A stretch of DNA of 32,526 bases. Origin: Rhodococcus sp. (in: high G+C Gram-positive bacteria) (lineage in GTDB: Bacteria > Actinomycetota > Actinomycetes > Mycobacteriales > Mycobacteriaceae). The position numbers and the translations under genes were made by a program. A model generated the notes under the pieces. The model was given only the letters and a program-made list of their open reading frames with translations. It made no database searches and was not told the DNA's origin. Positions within the stretch are counted from its first letter, which is position 1; every line of letters begins with the position of its first letter. This document shows positions 27,001-32,526 of the stretch, one piece after another. The stretch spans positions 1-32,526 of the forward strand of contig JAAYXN010000059.1 of assembly GCA_012515885.1 (NCBI GenBank). The letters are read 5' to 3'.

Positions 27001-30000
27001 CCGGTGGGGTGCGCGGGGCGACTACGGTCAGTCGGCAACGGCATTTCTTCAGCCAGACCCTCAAGGGTCTGCGTCCAAAATTCCAGTTCCGATTCGCTCG
27101 CACCGGAGTCGAGGATCTGCTGTTGCCACAGCGTGTAGTCGGCGTACTGCACGGGCAGTTCCTGCCACTGCGGCGCCGTCCCTGACACTCGCCCCAGGTA
27201 AGCGCGGGTGAGGTCACCGAGCAGAGGCGCATCGGACCATTCGTCGGTGGCGATGTGGTGCATCGCGATCGCGATGAGGTGCTGCTGCTCGCCGACCTTG
27301 ATGACGGTCAGTCGAATCGGAAGGTCTTCGCGGAGATTGAAATTCGCGGTGAGCTTCTCGAAAGCGATGGTGCGTGCTGAGGCCTGCGGGTCAGCGTCTG
27401 CGCTGACGTCGAGCACCGTGAACTGCAACTGCTCGGCGGCGCTGCGCGGATCGAGGATCAGCTGGTAGGCGTCGTCGTTATTGGCGGTATCCACACCGAT
27501 GAGGGTGCGCAGGGTTTCATGACGCGTCACCACATCCACGAACGCCGCCTGCAATGCGGTGACGTCAAGGTCGCCGCGCAGAATCGCCGCGTGCGCGTAG
27601 TGGTAGGGCACGCTGTCGCGTTGCAACTGCTGCAGCATCCACAGCCGTTCCTGCGCCGCGGAAAGCGGCACCCGCTCCGGGCGGGGTCCAGCGACAATCG
27701 CCGGCTTCGCTTGCTGCGCGGACGGCAGCCGCTTCGCGATAGCCGCGACGGTGCGTGCCTCGAAAAGGTCGCGAATGCTCAACTGAACGTCGAACTCCGA
27801 ACGCACTTTGGAGACCATACGCATAGCGATCATCGAGTGACCGCCCAGTTCGAAGAAGTCGTCTTCGGCACCGACAGTGTCGATCCCGAGTAGCTCCGCG
27901 AAAATCTCGCACAGGATGCGTTCTTCACGTGTTGCAGGCTCGCGGCTGCCTACCGCTGGGCGCAGCGTCGGTTCGGGAAGTGCCTTGACGTCGAGCTTGC
28001 CGTTGACCGTCATCGGCAGTACATCGACGGCCTGGACGTGGCTGGGCACCATGTAGTCGGGCAGCAGCTCGCGCAGATGCTTGAGGACGGGTGCGGAATC
28101 GAAACTCGCCGCATCACCGGAGGCGGGAACAACGTACGCCGCGAGGCGTTTGGTGCCGGGAACAAGCGGATCCGCGACGGCGATCACCGCGGCAGTGGCC
28201 ACCAGCTCATGTGATTCGAGGACCGAGTCGATCTCGTGGAGTTCAACGCGGTAGCCGCGGATCTTCACCTGATCGTCAGTGCGGCCCAGGTAATCAATGT
28301 TGTCATCCCACACGCCGGAGTCGTCACCGGACGCATACGCAGGACGCCTACGCACCAGGTCACCGGTGCGGTACATACGTGCGCCCGGTTCAGCGAAAGG
28401 ATCGGCAATAAATCGCTCAGCAGTCAGGTCGAAACGACCGAGGTAGCCGCGCGCCAAACCCACACCAGCGATGTACAACTCACCGGGAACACCGTCCGGC
28501 ACCGGCCGCAGGAACGAGTCCAAAATGTGCGCCCGCGTGGCCCGGATAGGGACACCAACCGTGGGTGTTTCGCTGTCGTCGGTGCCCGCACCGAGCGTGT
28601 TAATCGTGTATTCGGTGGGGCCGTACAGGTTGTAACCGAGCGTTCCGTCGGTGTCACGCAAGCGATTCCACACCGAGTCCGGTACCGCTTCACCGCCAAG
28701 AAGCACCAGCGGTGGGCGGTGACGCTCGCCCGAATCGTCGAGCAGTCCGTCAGCGAACAACTGTGTCGCGTAGGTGGGCGTGACGTTGACGACATCGATG
28801 GCGTGGGCGTCGCAGTACTCGACCAGCGCCAGCGAGTCCCGGCGCAGTTCTTCGTCGCACACGTGCACTTCGTGGCCTTCAACGAGCCACAGCAGCTCCT
28901 CCCACGACATGTCGAACGCGAACGAAACGGTGTGGGCGACGCGCAGCCTCGCCGTGTCTCCATTCGGACCGCTAGCCGCAGCCACCACGGGATCGAAGAT
29001 CGCGGCCTGGTGGTTGCGCTGCATGTTCGTCAGACCGAGGTACGGCGTGATGACGCCCTTCGGTTTGCCTGTCGAACCGGAGGTGTAGATGACGTAGGCG
29101 GGGTGACGGAGCCGACCTGGGGTGCCCGGCGCGAACGCACCGAGATCGCTGTCGCGCACCGCAGCGTCCGGGTTGGCCTGTCCGACGTACACGCACTGGT
29201 CTGCAGGCAGATCCAGGCGTCCTCGCACCGTATCGGCGGTAACGAACAGGGACGGCTGTGCGTCCTCAATGATGGTGGTCAAGCGTCCGTCTGGCTGGTC
29301 GAGTTCGAGCGGCAGATACGCCGAACCCGTACGCAGCACCGCGAACAGTGCCACCACCATGTCAATCGACCGTGGCAGGCCGAGAGCGATCACCACTTCC
29401 GGACCGGCGCCGCGGGCTAGCAGCTCAGACGCGAGCGTCTCGACGGCGTCAGCGAGTTCACGGTAGCTGTAGCGCACCTCATCGAAAACGAGGGCGGTGA
29501 CATCGGGAGTCTGGTTCGCTTGCGCGAGAAGCATTTCCGCGACGGTGATGTCATCAACATCCGGCAGCGGGGTCTGCCACTGCACCCGGGTGGCCGCCAA
29601 CTCGGTCGGAGTGAGCGCATCGACGGAACCGACAAGGCCGTCACTGTCGGCGGCGAACAGTTCCAGCAGCGCACGGAAACGCTCATGCAGTGCGCGTGCC
29701 CGCTGGACGGGAATGAGATCGGGGCGGTAATCGATTTTGATGTGCAGAGTTTGTGACGGCGACACCACCACAGCCAACGGGTAGTGGGTGTGGTCAAGGC
29801 TGTCTTCGCTGACAATGCCGTAGCGCTTGGACTGCGCCTCGATCGTGGCGTTGTCTTTGAAGTTCTGCAGCACGAACAGGGTGTCGAACAGTTCGGTGCG
29901 GCCCAGTGCCTGCTGGATTTCGCCGAGCCCGAGGTACTCGTGTTCCATGCGCTCGACGTAGTCGTCCTGCATGCGCCGCAACAGCTCCGTGAGCGTCTCA

Positions 30001-32526
30001 CCGGGGTTGAGCGTGACGCGGATAGGGACGGTGTTGAGGAACATGCCGACCACGCGGTCCAGGCCGTCGATCTCGGTGGGGCGACCGGCCACTGTCGAGC
30101 CAAACACGATGTCGCTGCGGCCTGATTCTGCGGAAAGCAGCAGACCCATCACCGCATTCATCAGCGCGTTGAGCGTGACGCCAGCGCGGCGTGCACTCGC
30201 ACGCAGCGCCGTCGTCAGCTCTTCAGATACATACGATTCGATGCGCTCAGGCACCTGCGCGGTGCGTTCACGAATGGGTCCAGCGAGCAGCGTCGGCTCA
30301 TCGAAACCGTCGAAAGCCTCACGCCACGCCTGCGCTGCTGCCTGCGGGTCGCGCTGAGCGAGCCACGCCAGGTAGTCGGTGAACTGTGCGTTCGACAGCT
30401 GCGGATCGTCGTCGGCATAGAACGCGAGTAGCTGGTCGACGACGAGGGCACCGGACCAGCCGTCCCACACGATAAATTCGCGGTTGACGACGAGGCGGTC
30501 GATGCCGTCCAGGTGGATGAGCAACATGCGCCACAGCGGCGGTGCAGTCAGATCGAAGGGTTCGTGGCGATCTGCTTCCATCAGTTCCTGCGCGCGTGCC
30601 TGCTGGGCCTGCGGCGCAAGGTCGGTGAGATCTACCTCGGTAAACGGAACTTCCAGGCCGGAGCTAGACCCACGGGCAATGAACTGGACTGGATCAGCGA
30701 CGCCGTTGCCGACGAAACCAGCACGCACTGTGGGGTTGGCGTCGAGGAGCTTGGCTGCGGCGCCGCGCATCCGCGCAACATCGATGCGATGACCAAAGTC
30801 GAGGGAAAACTGCGCGGTGTAAATGTCGGTGCCCTCGGAATCGAAGGTCGACTGGAAGTACAGGCCACGCTGGAGCGGTGAGAGCGGCCAAATATCTTCC
30901 ACCACAGCGTCAGTAGCAGCCTGGACGCTATCGATTTCCGCCTGAGTCAACGAAATATGTTGCACGTCAGAGGGAGTAAGACCTGCTCCCCCGCTGAGAC
31001 TAATGATCTCGACAGCAGCCTGCTCCCACAGCGCCGCCAATTCACCCAGCTGTGCGTGATCGAGACGGCCGTCGGTGCGCAGTACCGCACCGGCAGCACT
31101 CGTGTTAATCGCAACATCGAGTGCGTAGTCACGCAGAGCTTCACCGTCGACACGAACCAGCACCTGCGGCGCGGACAGCGGCGCCAACGCCGGACCAGCC
31201 TGAACGTTGGAGTAGCGGAGCATCGGCCAGCCGATGCCGTCATCGGGTACCCGCCGCGCAGCCTCTTTCGCTGAACGCAACGCTTCAAGAGCGGCACCGT
31301 CAGTATTGGCGGCACCGCCGCCGTCAGCATTGGCGGCACCGCCGCCGGAAAGTTCCAGCCGAACCGGAGTGGTCCAGCCGATCGGACCCACTGTGCGATC
31401 AAGTCCGCCGGTGCGGCCGTCACGCCACACATCGATCAGCAGGGAGTCAGCCTGACGAGCAGAGAACCGGCTGACGGCGAGAGCAGTCACTGCCGCCCAC
31501 ACGTCGGCGGCGGTACCGCCCACCAGGGCTGCCGCGTCGTCGGCGCCGACAGGAAGGGCGATCGTCACCTCATCGGGGGTCGCCGCCGCGCCGCCGCTAA
31601 CAAGTTCAGCGCCGGGTGCAGCGATTTCCATCCACGTTGAGATCTCCGCCAAACGTTCAGGCGCTGCTGCCGCCGCAGCAAAGACCCGCGCGTGCGACTT
31701 CAGGGAGACGGGCACGGTCGGCAACTGCGGTGCCAGACCGGCGACAATCGCACCCAGAGCGCGCCGAAGATCGCTGACCACGATCTCCCACGAGCGGGGG
31801 TCGAGGACGGACTTGGCTCCGCTGACGCGTAGTTCACTGGGCTCGTCGCTGATCTCGACAGCCAGGACCCGGCCGACCGATACGTCAGTATCAATCTTGG
31901 TGGCTGCGTCAGCATCAATCTTGGTGGCTCCGTCAGCATCAGACTCGGCGACAATGCTTTCCGCTAGCGCATCGAGGTCGATGGCGTCTGGAACTTCCAG
32001 CGTCCACAGGATGGGCGCGAGGGCGCTGAGCTTGGCGCGCGTGCCGTGGTGATGTTCAAGTACTGCGCGAACAGCGTCAACCACATGCTCACGTTGCGTG
32101 CCCCGCGGAAGCGCGAACTCTGCGGTGTATTCACTGACCGACGTGGCAGCGCTGTCTCGGCGCATCGCCACAGCTGCCGGTAGCGCCAGCGGGCCGATCC
32201 CATCCGTGTCGTGCTCGCCGCGCGGAGCCGCCGTCCATACCGGTGCATCGAGGTCACCGAGGACGTCATCGATAAATTCGTTGACGCCAGCAGAAAGGTT
32301 GCGAGCTGCATCGACGCAATCGGGGTGGGCACGCAGGTTGATGCCGATCGGCTCGCCTGCCTTGTACAAAATGATCGTGTACTCAAGCTCGCCCACCGGG
32401 CCCGACGACAGCAAGTGCGCTTCGGTGTCGGTGCCCTTGCCGAGTGCGCTACGGGAAACAGCGGCGGGCATCACGTTAATTCCGATGCCGGGCGGCCGCC
32501 ACGACGGATCACGCTCGGCGAGTTCC
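21084..32526 (-). CDS. Siderophore-type non-ribosomal peptide synthetase (5' end outside window)
   Basis: A giant multimodular NRPS of which 3,813 residues are visible; the frame is open to the window edge, so the start is missing. Domain order as read: (end of a C-superfamily domain)-E-C-A-T-C-A-T-C-A-T, no thioesterase. The three adenylation domains have complete core motifs (YTSGSTG or FTSGSTG, YGPTE or YGPSE, YRTGD, NGK). T domains carry LGGHSM, LGGHSL and LGLDSI. The E domain and the first complete C domain lack catalytic histidines. Codes suggest hydroxyornithine, serine and an unassigned basic or hydroxamate residue. It leads an operon with a siderophore-binding lipoprotein and an exporter. 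Several in-frame 24/27-base tandem duplications lie inside it. The promoter is outside the window. Confidence 0.95.
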   Translation of the reverse strand, partial: ELAERDPSWRPPGIGINVMPAAVSRSALGKGTDTEAHLLSSGPVGELEYTIILYKAGEPIGINLRAHPDCVDAARNLSAGVNEFIDDVLGDLDAPVWTAAPRGEHDTDGIGPLALPAAVAMRRDSAATSVSEYTAEFALPRGTQREHVVDAVRAVLEHHHGTRAKLSALAPILWTLEVPDAIDLDALAESIVAESDADGATKIDADAATKIDTDVSVGRVLAVEISDEPSELRVSGAKSVLDPRSWEIVVSDLRRALGAIVAGLAPQLPTVPVSLKSHARVFAAAAAAPERLAEISTWMEIAAPGAELVSGGAAATPDEVTIALPVGADDAAALVGGTAADVWAAVTALAVSRFSARQADSLLIDVWRDGRTGGLDRTVGPIGWTTPVRLELSGGGAANADGGGAANTDGAALEALRSAKEAARRVPDDGIGWPMLRYSNVQAGPALAPLSAPQVLVRVDGEALRDYALDVAINTSAAGAVLRTDGRLDHAQLGELAALWEQAAVEIISLSGGAGLTPSDVQHISLTQAEIDSVQAATDAVVEDIWPLSPLQRGLYFQSTFDSEGTDIYTAQFSLDFGHRIDVARMRGAAAKLLDANPTVRAGFVGNGVADPVQFIARGSSSGLEVPFTEVDLTDLAPQAQQARAQELMEADRHEPFDLTAPPLWRMLLIHLDGIDRLVVNREFIVWDGWSGALVVDQLLAFYADDDPQLSNAQFTDYLAWLAQRDPQAAAQAWREAFDGFDEPTLLAGPIRERTAQVPERIESYVSEELTTALRASARRAGVTLNALMNAVMGLLLSAESGRSDIVFGSTVAGRPTEIDGLDRVVGMFLNTVPIRVTLNPGETLTELLRRMQDDYVERMEHEYLGLGEIQQALGRTELFDTLFVLQNFKDNATIEAQSKRYGIVSEDSLDHTHYPLAVVVSPSQTLHIKIDYRPDLIPVQRARALHERFRALLELFAADSDGLVGSVDALTPTELAATRVQWQTPLPDVDDITVAEMLLAQANQTPDVTALVFDEVRYSYRELADAVETLASELLARGAGPEVVIALGLPRSIDMVVALFAVLRTGSAYLPLELDQPDGRLTTIIEDAQPSLFVTADTVRGRLDLPADQCVYVGQANPDAAVRDSDLGAFAPGTPGRLRHPAYVIYTSGSTGKPKGVITPYLGLTNMQRNHQAAIFDPVVAAASGPNGDTARLRVAHTVSFAFDMSWEELLWLVEGHEVHVCDEELRRDSLALVEYCDAHAIDVVNVTPTYATQLFADGLLDDSGERHRPPLVLLGGEAVPDSVWNRLRDTDGTLGYNLYGPTEYTINTLGAGTDDSETPTVGVPIRATRAHILDSFLRPVPDGVPGELYIAGVGLARGYLGRFDLTAERFIADPFAEPGARMYRTGDLVRRRPAYASGDDSGVWDDNIDYLGRTDDQVKIRGYRVELHEIDSVLESHELVATAAVIAVADPLVPGTKRLAAYVVPASGDAASFDSAPVLKHLRELLPDYMVPSHVQAVDVLPMTVNGKLDVKALPEPTLRPAVGSREPATREERILCEIFAELLGIDTVGAEDDFFELGGHSMIAMRMVSKVRSEFDVQLSIRDLFEARTVAAIAKRLPSAQQAKPAIVAGPRPERVPLSAAQERLWMLQQLQRDSVPYHYAHAAILRGDLDVTALQAAFVDVVTRHETLRTLIGVDTANNDDAYQLILDPRSAAEQLQFTVLDVSADADPQASARTIAFEKLTANFNLREDLPIRLTVIKVGEQQHLIAIAMHHIATDEWSDAPLLGDLTRAYLGRVSGTAPQWQELPVQYADYTLWQQQILDSGASESELEFWTQTLEGLAEEMPLPTDRSRPAHPTGNAGTVRATVDPHVGNALRTIADAHGASPFMVLHAATAAALSRFGAGEDIVVGSPASGRSDSALDDLVGFFVNTVVLRTDVSGNPTFGELVERVRDADLKAMEHQELPFQLLVEKLAPARVDGRNPLFQVMLSYLQRPAVLPDFLGIPTEWEPLSNVRAKFDLTITYVDAPDTGEISINVEYATDLFDEATAQSLADALVQLLGACGAGEQARIDELTVLSDAAASAALALGDGGPAIANTAPQQSISASTVGEALRAAAQRTPEATALVGATLSGERVELSYRELAARTAQIARYLAAQGTRSGDIVAIAVPRSIDQIVAIHAAVQLGAAYLPIDTTLPQSRIEYLLTDAKPASVLTATGVELPDTASSVIVLDDPETAAAITSSDTAAITDAERGGAVTTAHPLYVIYTSGSTGNPKGVVVAHRSVTNRLDWVQADDAITDADRIIVKTPASFDVSVWELFWPFLHGATAIVAGPQAHRDPAEVGALIRDHAVTIAHFVPSMLDEALATPENLTSLRRIVASGEALGASTARRVAQRLPQVRLDNLYGPTEAAVEVTLAADVSHSDSAPTIGRVGEGVQMYVLDARLRPVPQGVSGDLYIGGIQVADGYLGRSALTSERFVADPFGDAASRLYRTGDVARWNARGELDFLGRADDQVKIRGMRIELGEVTGYLEAAPGVSRAAVSVHNAETGPILVGYVVAAADATAFDTAAVRSAFDTAAVRSALIGAIPDHLVPSVIMEINEIPVSPNGKLDRRRLPTPDTSARAQREPSTETEARLCALFAGVLADSEDGNSVGPDDSFFALGGHSLSAIRLVNAIKREWGVDLGVRDIFESPTPAALAIVLGTRAIGTALPPLTRYERPESGEGIPVSAAQRRMWLVEQLGAAASADAAVSADTAVAGGAGVYNVPISWRVAGGVDADAFAAAIGDLLARHEALRTIYPAGPDGEPVQVIVPTDQVRVDVSTQTIAEADLTAALREATRHRFDLQFEVPVRVSLFSVEGDTERDASNDTERDASNDTVVALVIHHIAVDEWSTSALLTDLATAYGLRQVGQSPAWEPLDVQYADYALWQREILGDAGAPSELATGQLDYWKSALADLPDVIELPTDRSRPARFTYRGGAVPLGVDAPTLRGLRALAADHGVSMFMLMHAAVAALLSKSGAGEDIPLGTPVSGRRDASLEPLVGFFLNTLVLRADLSGDPTVAQLLDRVRATDFAAFENQDVPFDQVVDAVSGRRAGVRSVHPLFQTMIVYLTQPDPTQLLGGGITPQPIEPDTSKFDLSFDFVEYTGLAGADAGESADVVVGVIEYSSDLFDRETVQRLADGLTVLLGQLANAAPTERLSQLSAIPVQDRQLIDTASSRPGISGAANTAVDLFDHAAEQYPDRVAVVDGEREWSFTELASRVRRLARHLVAQGVGPEVPVALLLPRTTHALSAIFGVMTAGGAYVAIDPATPTARIETILETAQPTVVLTTESTASALPGTYRGHVVVLDDPTFDDALAAYSDAPLTDTDRKAPLLAEHPAYVVFTSGSTGTPKAVEAVHRGLVALWHSHRADLYQPTTAQAGRDHLHVGHAWSFAFDASWQPQLWLLDGHTLYLVNEDTRRDPVQMVAQAHRQRWDFLEVTPSHLTQLLDAGLVGDEGPTTLGFGGEAVAGPLWDRLNGLAATRGTLAFNLYGPSESTVDALVARTSQSAQPVAGGPVAGTAARILDRWLQPVPVGVTGELYLSGEGLARGYRGESALTATRFVADSDGTRMYRTGDRARWLPDGTIAYRGRGDDQVKIRGHRVEPAEIEATLLARADIQDAVVIARTDLGAPTALCAYVVPADQGTFSLDALRSDLRTLLPDYMVPATITVLAAIPTSANGKVDRRALPRPELDLTAYREPSTPAEQVLCDAIAQVLGVDQVGADDDVFSLGLDSIGVMALLRKVREAGFDTTAAAVFAAQSIAELATHMESSSQTFESTTRGS
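21125..24400 (-). other. NRPS terminal module: C, A and T domains, no TE
   Basis: The C domain has HHIAVDEWS. The A domain code from FDASWQP, FLEVTPSH, GFGGEA and NLYGPSESTVD is DAQEGGLVDK; the two acidic positions would suit a basic side chain such as ornithine or a derivative, but I do not recognise the code. The T domain reads LGLDSI instead of LGGDSI, and the chain ends about 35 residues later without a thioesterase or reductase. Confidence 0.75.
23934..23981 (-). repeat. 24-base in-frame tandem duplication in NRPS (C domain)
   Basis: Two identical 24-base units, 23934-23957 and 23958-23981, encode DTERDASN twice in the loop before HHIAVDEW. An adjacent third copy is degenerate. Confidence 0.9.
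24822..24875 (-). repeat. 27-base in-frame tandem duplication in NRPS (A-T linker)
   Basis: Units 24822-24848 and 24849-24875 differ at three bases and encode FDTAAVRSA twice, in the C-terminal subdomain of the second A domain. Confidence 0.9.
25827..25864 (-). repeat. 24-base-period repeat in NRPS (second A domain)
   Basis: A 14-base word recurs at 25827 and 25851, a 24-base offset, encoding the TAAIT motif twice in a variable loop upstream of YVIYTSGSTG. The rest of the unit has drifted. Confidence 0.7.
27715..29565 (-). other. NRPS module: A domain (N5-hydroxyornithine code) and T domain
   Basis: The A domain has YTSGSTGKPKG, NLYGPTE, YRTGD, DDQVKIRGYRVEL and NGKLD. Aligning FDMSWEE, VVNVTPTY, LVLLGGEA and NLYGPTEYTIN to GrsA gives DMENLGLINK, the code I recall for the N5-hydroxyornithine site of coelichelin synthetase. 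The T domain has LGGHSM with its Ser near base 27836. Confidence 0.8.
29640..30905 (-). other. NRPS domain: condensation domain with no catalytic His
   Basis: Core motifs are recognisable: DIWPLSPLQRGLYF at the start, VVGMFLNTVPIRV, and EHEYLGLGEIQQALG. The active site reads REFIVWDGWS (bases ~30452-30483); aligned on DGWS, HH is replaced by Glu-Phe. The usual second His, which positions the nucleophilic amine, is thus a Phe. The codons GAA TTT are unambiguous on the given strand. Confidence 0.75.
31296..31343 (-). repeat. 24-base in-frame tandem duplication in NRPS (E domain)
   Basis: Units 31296-31319 and 31320-31343 differ at two bases and encode GGAANADG/GGAANTDG, an insertion after PVRLEL in the degenerate E domain. 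Confidence 0.9.
31884..31943 (-). repeat. 24-base tandem repeat, 2.5 copies, in NRPS (E domain)
   Basis: Units 31884-31907 and 31908-31931 differ at two bases, and a half copy follows to 31943. They encode DGATKIDADAATKIDTD in a loop before the active-site strand. Confidence 0.9.

Larger units (their letters stand above)
24440..27675 (-). other. NRPS module: C, A (serine code) and T domains
   Basis: The C domain has HHIATDEWS, a normal actinobacterial active site. The A domain code read from FDVSVWE, IAHFVPSM, IVASGEA and NLYGPTEAAVE is DVWHVSLVEK, close to known serine codes (DVWHLSLIDK, DVWHVSLVDK). The T domain has LGGHSL near base 24575. A 27-base tandem duplication lies between the A and T domains and a 24-base repeat sits in the A domain. 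Confidence 0.8.
30990..32150 (-). other. NRPS domain: degenerate epimerization domain
   Basis: The stretch has epimerization-domain landmarks: VGPIGWTTPVRLEL (equivalent to VGWFTSxxPVRL), SAKEAARRVPDDGIGWPMLRY, and VLIDV-like LLIDVWRDGR. At the active site, where HHxxxDGxSW is expected, it reads GAKSVLDPRSW (near base 31815), so both His are missing while the Asp stays. It is directly preceded by the end of another C-superfamily domain rather than a T domain, which is unusual. It also carries two 24-base tandem duplications. Likely inactive for epimerization. Confidence 0.7.

Noticed and set aside
31884..31943. Tandem repeats considered as a CRISPR or regulatory array
   Set aside because: Units are directly adjacent, without spacers, and keep the NRPS reading frame: coding minisatellites.
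32472..32474. Apparent NRPS start at GTG 32474
   Set aside because: The frame stays open to 32526 and the residues are the tail of a C-superfamily domain, so the start is off the window.

Overview
The window looks like chromosomal DNA of a mycolic-acid-type actinomycete (order Mycobacteriales/Corynebacteriales). The evidence is moderately high GC with frequent GTG starts, and a gene neighbourhood I know from this order: ychF, a DUF6542 membrane protein, ispH, a lipid-droplet-associated protein, xseA-xseB, a DUF4245 protein, class II fructose-bisphosphatase and class II fumarase. I cannot name a genus from sequence alone.

Bases 1-15225 are mostly conserved housekeeping genes: ychF and a CD225-family membrane protein (minus strand), an AI-2E family transporter (plus), the sbcD-sbcC nuclease pair (minus), the DUF6542 protein (plus), ispH (minus), lipid-droplet protein-xseA-xseB (plus, overlapping or nearly so), DUF4245 (minus), glpX and fumC (plus). 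Intergenic gaps are short, under about 190 bases.

Bases 15226-32526 are accessory and iron-related. On the plus strand are a stand-alone condensation/wax-ester-synthase-like acyltransferase, a very good DtxR/IdeR iron box, and the 5' part of a family 2 glycosyltransferase. On the minus strand one chain of 1-4 nt junctions links a giant siderophore-type NRPS (5' end outside the window), a FecB-like siderophore-binding lipoprotein, an EntS-like MFS exporter, a membrane-anchored endonuclease/exonuclease/phosphatase protein, and the 5' part of a second family 2 glycosyltransferase. The two glycosyltransferases face each other and both lose their 3' halves at the same point near base 17053, as if one deletion had removed everything between them.

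The visible NRPS chain reads (C or related end)-E-C-A-T-C-A-T-C-A-T with no thioesterase. My reading of the adenylation codes gives DMENLGLINK (N5-hydroxyornithine type), DVWHVSLVEK (serine type) and DAQEGGLVDK (unassigned, possibly a basic or hydroxamate residue). This fits a hydroxamate siderophore. The E domain and the first complete C domain both lack the catalytic histidine, while the two later C domains keep HHxxxD. The NRPS gene also carries several in-frame tandem duplications with a 24- or 27-base period. Together the genes suggest assembly (NRPS), export (MFS) and re-uptake (lipoprotein) of a peptide siderophore. The hydroxylase, permease and release enzyme are not visible and would lie elsewhere.
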